Notes under the pieces: generated by a model | The model's input: only the letters and a program-made list of their open reading frames with translations | The model's database searches: none | What the model was told of the DNA's origin: nothing | Part shown: positions 41,052 through 50,040 of the stretch, piece after piece | Layout: each line of letters opens with the position of its first letter | Position numbering within the stretch: position 1 is the first letter of the stretch | Program-made: the position numbers and the translations under genes | Assembly (NCBI GenBank): GCA_964405335.1 | Contig: CAYONP010000006.1 | Location: 1 to 64,000, forward strand | Origin: CAYONP01 sp964405335 | GTDB lineage: Bacteria > Armatimonadota > UBA10988 | Direction of reading: 5' to 3' | DNA length: 64,000 nucleotides

Positions 41052-43175
41052 CTACTCGTCCTCGGCCTTCTTCTCGGGCTTCGGCACGACGATGCCCTCG
41101 GCTTCGAGTCGCGCGGTCAGCTCGTCGGTGAGGCGCTGGGTGCCGCGGCATTTGGGGTAGTTCGAGCAGCCGAGGAACGGGCCACGGCGGCTGGTGCGGA
41201 GCACCATCTTGCCGTCGCTGCACTTCTCGCAGGCGATGGTGGTGACCTGCGGCTTGGACCGCTCGCGCGGCTTGCCGTCACGGTCGAGGTTGAGAATGCC
41301 CTTGCACTCGGGGTAACGCGAGCAGCCGAGGAAGGGGCCGTAGCGGCCTTCGCGCTGGAGCATCTTGGCGCCGCACTCGGGGCACTCGATGTCGGTTTCG
41401 ACCGGCTCGATGCGCACCCGCTCCATGTTCTCGGCGGCGGAGTTGAGCGCCGTCTCGAACGGCTCGTAGAAGTCGCGCAGCAGGGCACGCCAGTCGGCGT
41501 CGCCGCGCTCGATCTCGTCGAGCCGGCCCTCGAGGTTGGCGGTGAAGTCGACGTCCATTATCTGGGCGAAGTGGTCGACCAGCGCGTCGGTCACCTTCTC
41601 GCCGAGCTGCGTCGGCTCGAACCGCCCCTTGTCGAGCTTGACATACCGCCGCTCGGTGATCGTGCTCAAGATCGGCGCGTAGGTGCTCGGCCGGCCGATC
41701 CCGCGCTCCTCGAGCGTCTTGACCAGGCTGGCCTCGGTGTAGCGCGGCGGCGGCTGGGTGAAGTGCTGGCTCGGCGTCAGCTCGCGCAGGGTGATCGCCT
41801 CGCCCTCGCTCAGCGCGGGCAGGCGGCTGCCGAAGCCCTCGTCGTCGCTGTTCTCGTCGTCATCGTCGCCGTTGGTCGTCTTCTTCGGCTGCGGCAAGCC
41901 GGTCAGGCTCATGTAGCCGGGAAAGGTCACCGTGGTGCCACTGGCGCGCAGCGAGTGCGCCCCGGCGGCGATGTCGACCGTCGTCGTCTCGAGCTTCGCC
42001 GGCGCCATCTGGCTGGCCACGAAACGGGTCCAGATGAGGCGGTAGAGCTTCCGCGCGTCGGCGTTGTCGCGCCCAGGCAACAGCTCGTCGATCTCGTCGG
42101 GGTGGCGCAGCACCGAGGTCGGACGAATGCACTCATGCGCCTCCTGCGCGCCGCGCACCCGCCGGCCGCGGGCGCCGCCGCCGACGTGCTCTTTGCCCCA
42201 GGTCTGTTCGATGTAGGAGGTCGCCTCGTCGCGCGCCTCGTTGGCCACGCGGGTTGAGTCGGTGCGCATGTAGGTGATCAGACCGACCTGCTCGCCCTCG
42301 CCGAGCTGCAGGCCCTCGTACAGCCGCTGGGCCACGGCCATGGTGCGGAAGGCCCGGAAGCCGAGCTTGGTCGACGCGTCGCGCTGCAGCGTGCTGGTGA
42401 TGAGCGGCGCCGCCGGCGGCCGCGTCGAGTTGCGCACGGCCAGCTTGGCCACGTTCAGCTCGGCGCGACGGATCTCGTCTTCGATCCGCTTGGCCGTCGC
42501 CTCGTCGCCGATGTCGCCGATCTCGACCTTCTTGCCGGCGACCTGGTCGAGCCGCGCGGCGAACAGCTCGGGCGGCCGGTCGGCGGGATGGACGACGGCG
42601 CTCAGCTTCCAGTATTCGACCGGCACGAAGGCGCGGATCTCGCGCTCGCGCTCGACAATCAGCCGCACCGCCACCGATTGCACGCGCCCGGCGCTGCGGG
42701 CGTTCTTGACCTTGCGCCAGAGCAGCGGACTGAGCTTGTAGCCGACCAGCCGGTCGAGCACGCGCCGGCACTGCTGCGCGTTGACCCGATCCTCGTCGAT
42801 GTGGCGCGGGTGGCGCAGCGCCTCTTCGACCGCCGTGCGGGTGATCTCGTTGAACTCAATCCGCTGCGGGTCCTTGAGTCCAAGCGCCTCGACCAGGTGC
42901 CAGGCAATCGCCTCGCCCTCGCGGTCGGGGTCGGTGGCGAGGTAGACAGTATCGGCCTTCTTGGCCGCCGAGCGCAGCTCCTTGACCACCGTCGCCTTGT
43001 CTTTCATGACGGTGTAGGAGGGCTCGAAGCCGGCCTCGACATCGACCCCAAGCTGCCGCGGCGGCAGGTCGCGGACGTGGCCCATCGAGGCGGCGAGTTC
43101 GAAGTCGGGGCCGAGAAAGCCGCGGATGGTTTTGGTCTTGGCCGCGCTCTCGACGATGATCAGTGATTTGCCCAT
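41052..43175 (-). CDS. topA: DNA topoisomerase I
   Basis: 707 residues, a normal type IA enzyme. The Toprim domain (1-115) begins KSLIIVESAAKTKTI and contains ATDPDREGEAIAWHL with the metal-binding D-x-D. The catalytic Tyr is in GLITYMRTDSTR near residue 300. Two C-terminal zinc ribbons follow: CPECGAKMLQREGRYGPFLGCSRYPEC near 590 and CEKCSDGKMVLRTSRRGPFLGC near 640. A very acidic insert (GDDDDENSDDEGF) lies near residue 435. It relaxes negative supercoils. It follows dprA after 45 bp, the common dprA-topA order. Confidence 0.95.
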   Translation of the reverse strand: MGKSLIIVESAAKTKTIRGFLGPDFELAASMGHVRDLPPRQLGVDVEAGFEPSYTVMKDKATVVKELRSAAKKADTVYLATDPDREGEAIAWHLVEALGLKDPQRIEFNEITRTAVEEALRHPRHIDEDRVNAQQCRRVLDRLVGYKLSPLLWRKVKNARSAGRVQSVAVRLIVEREREIRAFVPVEYWKLSAVVHPADRPPELFAARLDQVAGKKVEIGDIGDEATAKRIEDEIRRAELNVAKLAVRNSTRPPAAPLITSTLQRDASTKLGFRAFRTMAVAQRLYEGLQLGEGEQVGLITYMRTDSTRVANEARDEATSYIEQTWGKEHVGGGARGRRVRGAQEAHECIRPTSVLRHPDEIDELLPGRDNADARKLYRLIWTRFVASQMAPAKLETTTVDIAAGAHSLRASGTTVTFPGYMSLTGLPQPKKTTNGDDDDENSDDEGFGSRLPALSEGEAITLRELTPSQHFTQPPPRYTEASLVKTLEERGIGRPSTYAPILSTITERRYVKLDKGRFEPTQLGEKVTDALVDHFAQIMDVDFTANLEGRLDEIERGDADWRALLRDFYEPFETALNSAAENMERVRIEPVETDIECPECGAKMLQREGRYGPFLGCSRYPECKGILNLDRDGKPRERSKPQVTTIACEKCSDGKMVLRTSRRGPFLGCSNYPKCRGTQRLTDELTARLEAEGIVVPKPEKKAEDE

Positions 43176-43220
43176 GCTGCTGGAGTCTGTGTCCGTCGTG
43201 GCTGTCCGTCTGGAGGCACG

Positions 43221-44306
43221 TCAGGTCGCTCGGACAAAGCGGTTTCCGGGCAACCGGCGCACAACCTGCTTGAGTTCCAGGGTGATCAACGCCGATTGTA
43301 CCTCAGGAGTCGCGAATCCGGTCGCCTCGATCAGATCGTCGATGGTCAACGGCTCGAGCCCGATCGCTTTGACCACCGTCGACTCCGCCGCGCTCAGCTC
43401 CGGCAACTGCGCCGGCGCCGGGCGGCGCTCCTCCGCCTCGCGCACCTCGAGGTTGAGTGCCGCCAACACATCGTCGGCGCCGCGGCAGAGGGTGGCGCCC
43501 TCGCGAATCAGCTCGTGGCAGCCGTCCTGCCGCGCGTCGGTGATGTTGCCCGGCACGGCCAGCACCTCGCGGCCCTGTTCGAGCGCGAGCTGCGCGGTGA
43601 TCAGCGCGCCGCTCTTCGACGGCGCCTGAACCACCACCACCGCCCGGCACAGCCCGCTGATGATCCGGTTGCGGATGGGAAAGTGGTGAGCCAGCGGCTC
43701 GGTCCCCAGGCGGAACTCACTGAGCAGGCCGCCGTCTTCGGCCAACCGCTCATAGAGCCGCTTGCTGTTCCGCGGGAAGACCACATCGAGCCCGCAGCCG
43801 AGCACACCGAGCGTATAGCCCCCGACCCGCAGCGCCGCCTCTTGCGCCGCGCTGTCGATGCCCCGCGCCGCGCCGCTGACGATGCCGATGCCGGCGGTGG
43901 CCAGCGCGGCGGCGATCTGCTCGGCGACCAGCTCGCCATACGGCGACGTGTTGCGCGTGCCGACCAGCGCCACGCAGGTGCGGTGCGGCTCCGGCAGCCG
44001 GCCGCGGAGGAAGAAGCTCGGCGGCGGGTCGTCAATCCCGGCGAGCAGCGGCGGATAGCGCGGATCGTCGCGGCTAACCAGCTCGACGCCCAGCTCATCG
44101 AGCCGCGCCGCCTCGGACGAGACGTCGGCGCGAGCGGCCTCGGCCAGCCGAGCCGCATGGCCCTCGTCGATGCCGGCCTCGCGCCAGCCGGCTGCCCCGG
44201 CGGCAAACAGCGCGGCGGGTGAGTCGAACTGCTCGAGCAGTCGATTCTTCCGCCGCGCTGTCTCGTTCAGCGCCGCCAGCCGCAACCAGGCGTCGCGCTC
44301 ATCCAT
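43221..44306 (-). CDS. dprA: DNA-processing protein DprA
   Basis: 361 residues, typical length. An N-terminal SAM-like helical domain (1-75) precedes the Rossmann core with VALVGTRNTSPYG (112-124), GIVSGAARGIDSAAQEAAL (141-159), LGCGLDVVFPRN, and FPIRNRIISGLCRAVVVVQA; a C-terminal winged helix (DML1-like, about 290-355) ends the protein. DprA loads RecA onto incoming single-stranded DNA during natural transformation. It lies 12 bp behind the propeller protein and 45 bp ahead of topA, so transcription probably comes from the promoter at 46109-46138. Confidence 0.94.
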   Translation of the reverse strand: MDERDAWLRLAALNETARRKNRLLEQFDSPAALFAAGAAGWREAGIDEGHAARLAEAARADVSSEAARLDELGVELVSRDDPRYPPLLAGIDDPPPSFFLRGRLPEPHRTCVALVGTRNTSPYGELVAEQIAAALATAGIGIVSGAARGIDSAAQEAALRVGGYTLGVLGCGLDVVFPRNSKRLYERLAEDGGLLSEFRLGTEPLAHHFPIRNRIISGLCRAVVVVQAPSKSGALITAQLALEQGREVLAVPGNITDARQDGCHELIREGATLCRGADDVLAALNLEVREAEERRPAPAQLPELSAAESTVVKAIGLEPLTIDDLIEATGFATPEVQSALITLELKQVVRRLPGNRFVRAT

Positions 44307-44318
44307 GCCGGCCGGCGA

Positions 44319-46052
44319 TCAGTTGATGCCGGGCCCGCCCTCCGGGCCCGGGATCCCGCCCGGCCCCGGCAGCCCGCCCGAGCCGATCCCGCCCGGCCCC
44401 GGCAGCCCGCCGGGCTGCTGCTGCTGCGTCTGCGGCTGGATCGGCGGCAGGTCGTTGTCGATCTGGAAGGTGAACGTGCGGGTCACCGTGTTGCCCTTGA
44501 AGTCGGGTACGGTGATCTCGATCACATGCTCGCCGTTGCGCAGCGGCGTGAGCCGGCCGGTGGCCGAGACCTCCATCAGGTCGATGGTCAACAGGAAGTC
44601 GTTCGGCGTGACGGTCATCATGTCCGAGCGATGCGGCTGGCCGTTCCACTTGACCATGATCTTGTCGAGCTGCACGCCCGAGCCTTCGTCGTAGACATAG
44701 GTCTCGAACCGGAAGGTCGCCTGCTTGCCCGGCACCTTGACCATTTCGGCCTGCTTGGGGATGGTCGGCTCGGTGCCCTCGGGCGCGGCTTCCTCGGCGT
44801 CCTCGCGCATCAGTTGCCGCAGCTCGTCGTCGAGCATCTCGAACACCACCAGCGAGCCGTCGACGGCGGTGGTGACGATCTGCGGCAGGTGCAGCCGCGG
44901 CTTGCCGACGTCGAACTCGTCGGGGCGGAAGCAGAACAGCGAGCCCTGCGCGGTGGCGGCGAAGACGGCGCCATTGGCCACCGACGGTGCCACGTCGAGC
45001 GCGAACTGATCCCGCTCGGGACCGATCGTGTCCACCGCCCCGCAGCGGTAATACCACTTGAACTCGAGCGTCTCGCGGTCGATGCAGTAGATGTTGCCCA
45101 CCCCGGTGCCCATGTAGATCGAGTCGTCGGCGACGGTGATGGACGACTCGACCGGCGAGTCCATCTCGACCGCGGCCTTGATCTTGTGCGCCGCGGCATC
45201 GATCACGTAGAGGTTCTCATCGCGGCCGGCGACGTAGATCTCGTCACCGACCACCGCCGGCGTGCCGCGGCCGGCGCTGAACCCACGGACCACCCAGTCG
45301 GGCCGGCCCGAGGTCGGCTTGAGGCTGACCAGGCCGTTCCGCGTGGCGACCACCGGCTGGCCGTCGTGGACGACCACCGGGGTGACCATGGTGCCGGCGT
45401 TCTGGGCCCAGAAGATCCGCTCGCGGCGGATGTCGATGCAGTGGACCAGGTTGTCGCGGCCGGTGATGTAAAGGTAGTTGTCGCCGTCCCAGGCCAGATT
45501 GCCCTTCGGCGGCGAGCGGAGCGGCAGGATCTCGAACTTCTCCAGGTCGGTCAACTCGGCGCGGAAGAGCTTGCCGCGGTCGCTGGCGATCCACAGCTCG
45601 GTGCCCAGGATCACCGGCGCGCTGCGAATCGGCTCGCCGAAGCCGACCACGCCGATCAGCCGATCGCCGGCGGGCGTGTCGGCGGTATCGAGCACGAACA
45701 GGTCGCCGTCGTCGTTGCCGACATAGAGCCGACCGTCGAACCAGAGGGGAGTCATCCGGATGTCGAAGCCGGTGTTGAACTCCCAGGCGACCTGCCCGGT
45801 GGTGATATCAAGGCAGTAGACCACGCCGTGGGCGCAGAAGAAGACCCGCTCGCCGGCGACCACCGGAGCCGAGTTGAAGCCGCGATCCTCACTGGTGGCA
45901 AAACGCCAGACCAGCGCCAGTGGCGGCGCCGCGCGCTCGGTGGTGGCGCCCATGCGCTGGAAGTTGAACCCGGGCATGGGGAAGTCGGCGGCGGACGCCA
46001 TGACCACCAGCACGAACAGCAGCAACGCGCCGAGCATCCCGCGCGCCTTCAT
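44319..46052 (-). CDS. Secreted PQQ-like beta-propeller protein with Gly-Pro-rich tail
   Basis: 577 residues with a Sec signal (LGALLLFVLVVMASAADFP). Residues 30-385 hold about seven propeller repeats of the PQQ_2 type (FATSEDRGFNSAPVVAGERV; GRLYVGNDDGDLFVLDTADT; GNIYCIDRETLEFKWYY). No PQQ-dehydrogenase residues are evident, so a scaffold or BamB-like role is more likely than catalysis. Residues 430-545 form an Ig-like domain (FETYVYDEGSGVQLDKIMVK). The last 30 residues are a glutamine run and then repeated G-G-L-P-G-P-G triplets, collagen-like. First gene of a run leading into dprA and topA. Confidence 0.85.
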   Translation of the reverse strand: MKARGMLGALLLFVLVVMASAADFPMPGFNFQRMGATTERAAPPLALVWRFATSEDRGFNSAPVVAGERVFFCAHGVVYCLDITTGQVAWEFNTGFDIRMTPLWFDGRLYVGNDDGDLFVLDTADTPAGDRLIGVVGFGEPIRSAPVILGTELWIASDRGKLFRAELTDLEKFEILPLRSPPKGNLAWDGDNYLYITGRDNLVHCIDIRRERIFWAQNAGTMVTPVVVHDGQPVVATRNGLVSLKPTSGRPDWVVRGFSAGRGTPAVVGDEIYVAGRDENLYVIDAAAHKIKAAVEMDSPVESSITVADDSIYMGTGVGNIYCIDRETLEFKWYYRCGAVDTIGPERDQFALDVAPSVANGAVFAATAQGSLFCFRPDEFDVGKPRLHLPQIVTTAVDGSLVVFEMLDDELRQLMREDAEEAAPEGTEPTIPKQAEMVKVPGKQATFRFETYVYDEGSGVQLDKIMVKWNGQPHRSDMMTVTPNDFLLTIDLMEVSATGRLTPLRNGEHVIEITVPDFKGNTVTRTFTFQIDNDLPPIQPQTQQQQPGGLPGPGGIGSGGLPGPGGIPGPEGGPGIN

Positions 46053-46108
46053 CCCGTTCTCCTACTGCCGGCAACGTCCCGTCCGGCGGCCGGCGGCCGG
46101 GCGGCGCC

Positions 46109-46138
46109 ATTATAAACGTCGCCGGATCGCCGTGTCAA
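46109..46138 (-). promoter_or_regulatory. Consensus sigma-70 promoter for the propeller-dprA-topA run
   Basis: On the minus strand: exact -35 TTGACA (46133-46138), 18-bp spacer, exact -10 TATAAT (46109-46114). It lies 57 bp before the ATG at 46052 and is the best promoter in the window. Confidence 0.8.
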
Positions 46139-46177
46139 TCGCACCCGATGCGCACTACCCCGCTGCCAGGCCGCCTG

Positions 46178-46207
46178 TTGACAGGTTCGCGGTCGGCCGC
46201 CGATTAC
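46178..46207 (+). promoter_or_regulatory. Possible promoter of the GH-A-clan glycosidase gene
   Basis: Exact -35 TTGACA (46178-46183), 18-bp spacer, weak -10 GATTAC (46202-46207), 100 bp before the start codon and divergent from the promoter at 46109-46138. Confidence 0.4.
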
Positions 46208-46307
46208 CTCGTCAGAGGTCGCCGGCGGCGCTGCGGTTTCCGACTCGGGCTCGACGACGGGAAGGGATCCGGCCGGCCGGCGGCCAACCCCACCGCAGGT
46301 GCCCTCG

Positions 46308-49163
46308 ATGCTCCTGCTCTGCCTGCTCGCCGTCACCGCCACGCCGCTGCCGCTGTCCGACCTGGAGACCGTCGCCAACGTCACCACCGTCGGCGAGGGT
46401 CTTCGGCCCGGCTGCCGCGCCAGCCTGGCCGGCGAGCAGACTCATGCCGGCGCCCGCGCGGTGCGCGTCGACTACGACTTCGTCGCCGACCCGCCCGGCC
46501 TGCAGTACGTCGGCTGGGCGACCGACCTGCTGCTGCCGCCGGCGGCGACGCGATTCCGCGTCTGGGTCCACGGTGACGGCGCCGGGCAGATCATCGCCCT
46601 GCGCCTGCGCGACCCCGGCGGCGAGACGCATCAATGGCGACTCGGCCGTGCCGACCACACCGGCTGGCGACAGATGACCGCCGACATCGCCATGCTCGCC
46701 GAGCACTGGGGCGGCGACGAAGATGGCGTGATCGGCGTGCCGCTGCGGTTCGACTCCCTGCTGGTCGACTCGGCCGTCGAGCCGGCCAGCGGCACCATCT
46801 GGTTCGACGATCTGAGCGTCGAGCTCGGCGACCAGCGCCTGCCGCCCGAGGCCGTGCCGCTGCTCGGCGACCGGCCGCTGCCTGCCCTCGACGCGGTCTA
46901 CCTCGAGGTGACCGGCGACGGCGCCGGCCGCCGGCTCGCCGTCGAGATCGAGGATGCCGCCGGCGCGCGGCACGCGCTGGACTACGCGCCGGTCGACTGG
47001 ACCGGCCCGATCCGCATCCGCGTCGACGGCCGCCCGCTCGCCGCCGAACCGCCGTGGCGGCTGGTCGGCGTACGGCTCGAGCCGGCCGGCGAGCTGCCCA
47101 TCGGACCGATCCACTACCTGCCGCGCCGCGTCGCCCCGCGGCCGACCATGGTCCGGCTCGACGGCTGTGAGCGCAATCCGCCGCCGGTCGGCGGGGAGTT
47201 GGTGCAGCCGGGCTCGCGGCTGCGCCTCGACACCGACCGCAAGCAGGCCGGCCTGGCCTCGTGGCGGCTCGACTATCTGTTCGCCGAGGCCGTCGGCATC
47301 CAATACGTGGCCGTGCCGGTCGGCGCGCCGCTGGGCGAGTCGCCGACGCGGCTGCGGGTGGCCGTCTGGGGAGATCGCACGGGCAACGACCTGCGCTGCC
47401 GGCTGGTCGATGCGAGCGGTGAGTATCACCAGCACACGCTCGGCCCGCTCGAGTTCGATGGCTGGTTCGAGTTCGAGCTCGATCTGACGGCGCCGCCGCA
47501 GGTCGTCTGGGGCGGTGACGAGAACGGTCACCTCGACGGCGCGGTGCGGCTCGATTCGATCCTGGTCGACAGCAGTGTCAAGCCGTCGTCGGGCACCGTC
47601 TGGATCGACGAGGTGCGGGGGGAGGCGGCGATGCGACCGGCGGATCTGGTTGAGGTGGGGGTCACGTTTGACCGGCCGGGCGGCATCTACACCGATGCCG
47701 CGCCCGCATCGGCCACCGTGACCGCGACCTGGCGCGGCGGCGAGGCCGACCGGCCCGAGACGCTCGCCGCGACGCTGTTCATCGACGGCGCGGGCGAGTC
47801 GGTGGCGCCGCGGCGGGTCGACCTGCCGTTGACCGGCGCGCCGACGCCGCTGGCGCTCCCGGCCGTGGTCGGCCCGGCGCAGGTCGAGCTGCGGCTACAC
47901 TGGGAGATCGACTACGACGCGACCTCGGCGATGCAGTCGTACTGCCGGCTGCCGGCCATGCCGCCGACCGACCGCGAGACCAACCTGTTCGGCGCCTGCC
48001 TGCACTACCAGCAGCACAAGGGCCGGGTGCCGCTGAACTACGAGCTGCTGGCCGCGGCCGGCGGGCGCTGGGCGCGGGACGAGTACTCGTGGTCGACGGT
48101 CGAACGCGAGCGCGGCGTCTACACCTTTCCCGACCACAACGAGGAGTACATGCGGGCGGCGGGGCGTTTCGGCCTGCGCCACCTGATCATCCTGGACTAC
48201 GGCAATGCGCTCTATGACGACGGCGCCGCGCCGGCCAGCGACGAGGCGCAGGCGGCCTTCGCCGAGTATGCCTACCAGATGGTCGACCGCTACGGTGATG
48301 TCTGCCGGCACTGGGAGGTGTACAACGAGCCGAACATCGGTTTCTGGCGGCCCGAGCCCGATCCGGTGGCTTATACGCGGCTGCTGAAGCGGACCTACGA
48401 GGCGATCAAGCGCGCCGACGCCGAGGCGGTGGTGGTCGGCATCTGCACCGCCGGTGTCGACTTCGCCTTCATCGAGACGGTGCTTGAACAGGGTGGCGGC
48501 GCGTTCATGGACGCGCTCAGTGTGCATCCCTACCGCTACCCGCGGGCGCCGGAGGAGTCGAACTTCGTCGCCGACCTGGAGCGGCTCCACGCGCTGATGG
48601 AGCAGCACGGCATCGGTGACATGCCGATCTGGCTGACCGAGATCGGCTGGCCGAACCAGGAGGACGCCCGCGGCGTGAGCGAACAGCAGTCGGCCGACTA
48701 CTTGGTGCGCATGGTCAGCCTGGCCCGCTCGCTGCCCTATATCGGGCCGATCATGTGGTACGACCTGCAGAACGACGGCACCAACCGCGCCTACAACGAG
48801 GACAACTTCGGCCTCATCCGGCTCGACTTCTCGCCCAAGCGGCCCTACTTCGCCGCCGCGGTGATGAACAGCCAGATCGCCGACAAGGCGTTCGTCGCCG
48901 CGCACGAGGCGGGCCACGACACCTGGCTGCACCAGTATGCCGGCGACGGCGTGAACACGCTACTCGCCTGGTGCACGACGGGCGAGCGGCGGCTGCGGCT
49001 GCGGCTCGACGGCGCGGCCGAGCTGCTCCGGCTCGACGGCCGGCGCGAAGCGCTCCAGCCGGTCGACGGCGTGGTCGAGCTGACCGTCGGCCCGTCGCCG
49101 GTGTTCGTCACGGGCGGGTACACCTTTGTTGGGTTGGCCCCGGGAGCCGAGCTTGGCCGCTGA
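46308..49163 (+). CDS. Large secreted glycoside hydrolase, clan GH-A (GH39/GH5-like), with duplicated N-terminal CBM-like domains
   Basis: 951 residues from ATG 46308 (AGGTG upstream) with a signal peptide (MLLLCLLAVTATPLPL). Two related jelly-roll modules at about 20-185 and 295-450 each contain GLQYVGWATDL / GIQYVAVPVGA, a GGDEDGV/GGDENGH site and LDSILVDSSVKPSSGTVWIDE, so the first half is a duplication. A linker domain precedes the barrel (about 560-880): acid/base Glu in EVYNEPNIGFWRPEPD near 674 and nucleophile Glu in IWLTEIGWPNQED near 778, the two-glutamate pattern of clan GH-A. A small beta domain closes the protein. Substrate unknown. Confidence 0.82.
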   Translation: MLLLCLLAVTATPLPLSDLETVANVTTVGEGLRPGCRASLAGEQTHAGARAVRVDYDFVADPPGLQYVGWATDLLLPPAATRFRVWVHGDGAGQIIALRLRDPGGETHQWRLGRADHTGWRQMTADIAMLAEHWGGDEDGVIGVPLRFDSLLVDSAVEPASGTIWFDDLSVELGDQRLPPEAVPLLGDRPLPALDAVYLEVTGDGAGRRLAVEIEDAAGARHALDYAPVDWTGPIRIRVDGRPLAAEPPWRLVGVRLEPAGELPIGPIHYLPRRVAPRPTMVRLDGCERNPPPVGGELVQPGSRLRLDTDRKQAGLASWRLDYLFAEAVGIQYVAVPVGAPLGESPTRLRVAVWGDRTGNDLRCRLVDASGEYHQHTLGPLEFDGWFEFELDLTAPPQVVWGGDENGHLDGAVRLDSILVDSSVKPSSGTVWIDEVRGEAAMRPADLVEVGVTFDRPGGIYTDAAPASATVTATWRGGEADRPETLAATLFIDGAGESVAPRRVDLPLTGAPTPLALPAVVGPAQVELRLHWEIDYDATSAMQSYCRLPAMPPTDRETNLFGACLHYQQHKGRVPLNYELLAAAGGRWARDEYSWSTVERERGVYTFPDHNEEYMRAAGRFGLRHLIILDYGNALYDDGAAPASDEAQAAFAEYAYQMVDRYGDVCRHWEVYNEPNIGFWRPEPDPVAYTRLLKRTYEAIKRADAEAVVVGICTAGVDFAFIETVLEQGGGAFMDALSVHPYRYPRAPEESNFVADLERLHALMEQHGIGDMPIWLTEIGWPNQEDARGVSEQQSADYLVRMVSLARSLPYIGPIMWYDLQNDGTNRAYNEDNFGLIRLDFSPKRPYFAAAVMNSQIADKAFVAAHEAGHDTWLHQYAGDGVNTLLAWCTTGERRLRLRLDGAAELLRLDGRREALQPVDGVVELTVGPSPVFVTGGYTFVGLAPGAELGR

Positions 49164-49167
49164 GACG

Positions 49168-50010
49168 ATGGACCTGAAGGAGCTGCTCGAGCGGCTGACC
49201 TGCGGCGCGGGGGTGAGGGACGAGTCGCTGCTGCACCAGTACGACGCGCTGCCGGCCGAGCTGCTGGCCGCCTGCCTGCCCGACCTGGGCGGCCATGCCG
49301 GCTGCGACGTGGCCTATGTGCTGGCCCGGCGCGAGGACCGTCGCGGCGTGGCCGAGCTGGCGCGCTACGCCACGCAGTTGGCCACGGCGCACCGCGCGCT
49401 CGGCTACCTCGACCGGCTCGACATGCTCGACATGGTGCCGCCGCCGCTGCAGACACCGCGCCGCCGCCGCGAGGCCGAGGTGGTCGACCTGCTCGGCAGC
49501 GAGCCCGAGTGGCTCGACGAGGTGGGCTGCCAGACCATCCGCTGGCCCGAGCGCAGCGGGCCGTGCGAGGTGCGCCTGTTCCGCTTCGGCTATGCCGACC
49601 TGCCCTCCGGCGCGGCGCTGCTCGGGCCGGTGCCCGTGCGGGTCGACGGCGGCGTCGACGGCCTCGGCGACGACGATCTGCTGGCGCTGCTGGTCGGCCG
49701 CTGCTTCATCATGCGCCTGCTGCCGCTGCCGGCCGAACGGGTCGACCCGCAGGAGGTCGAGAACCTGCTCCGCCGGCGGGTCTACTACTACCTGAGCAAT
49801 GCCTGCCTCGAGCGCGCCTACGAGCTCGGCTCGCGGCGGCTGCTGGTGATCGGCGCGCGACAGCGGCGCGGGCCCGGCTACCTGGTCGGCGATCCGCGCG
49901 GCGACCTGCCGACCCATTGGCTCCCTCGCCCGCCCGGCGACTCCGCCGGCTTCACCGCCGAGCACGCGGCGTGGCTGTGGCTGGGCAGGTTCCTGAGCCA
50001 GGCGGCCTGA
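49168..50010 (+). CDS. Unknown cytoplasmic protein
   Basis: 280 residues from ATG 49168; a TTG at 49153 with GGGAG upstream is an equally good start and would overlap the preceding gene. No signal peptide or membrane helix. The N-terminal third is helical (LKELLERLTCGAGVRDESLL; AELARYATQLATAHRALGYL), the middle is mixed (RLFRFGYADLPSGAALLGPV), and the C-terminal part includes RRRVYYYLSNACLERAYELG and a basic RRLLVIGARQRRG strand. I recognise no family. It follows the glycosidase after 4 bp, so it is co-transcribed, and is convergent with the HEAT-repeat gene. Confidence 0.7.
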   Translation: MDLKELLERLTCGAGVRDESLLHQYDALPAELLAACLPDLGGHAGCDVAYVLARREDRRGVAELARYATQLATAHRALGYLDRLDMLDMVPPPLQTPRRRREAEVVDLLGSEPEWLDEVGCQTIRWPERSGPCEVRLFRFGYADLPSGAALLGPVPVRVDGGVDGLGDDDLLALLVGRCFIMRLLPLPAERVDPQEVENLLRRRVYYYLSNACLERAYELGSRRLLVIGARQRRGPGYLVGDPRGDLPTHWLPRPPGDSAGFTAEHAAWLWLGRFLSQAA

Positions 50011-50040
50011 GCCCCTGACCGACGCGGCGCACGGACCGGG

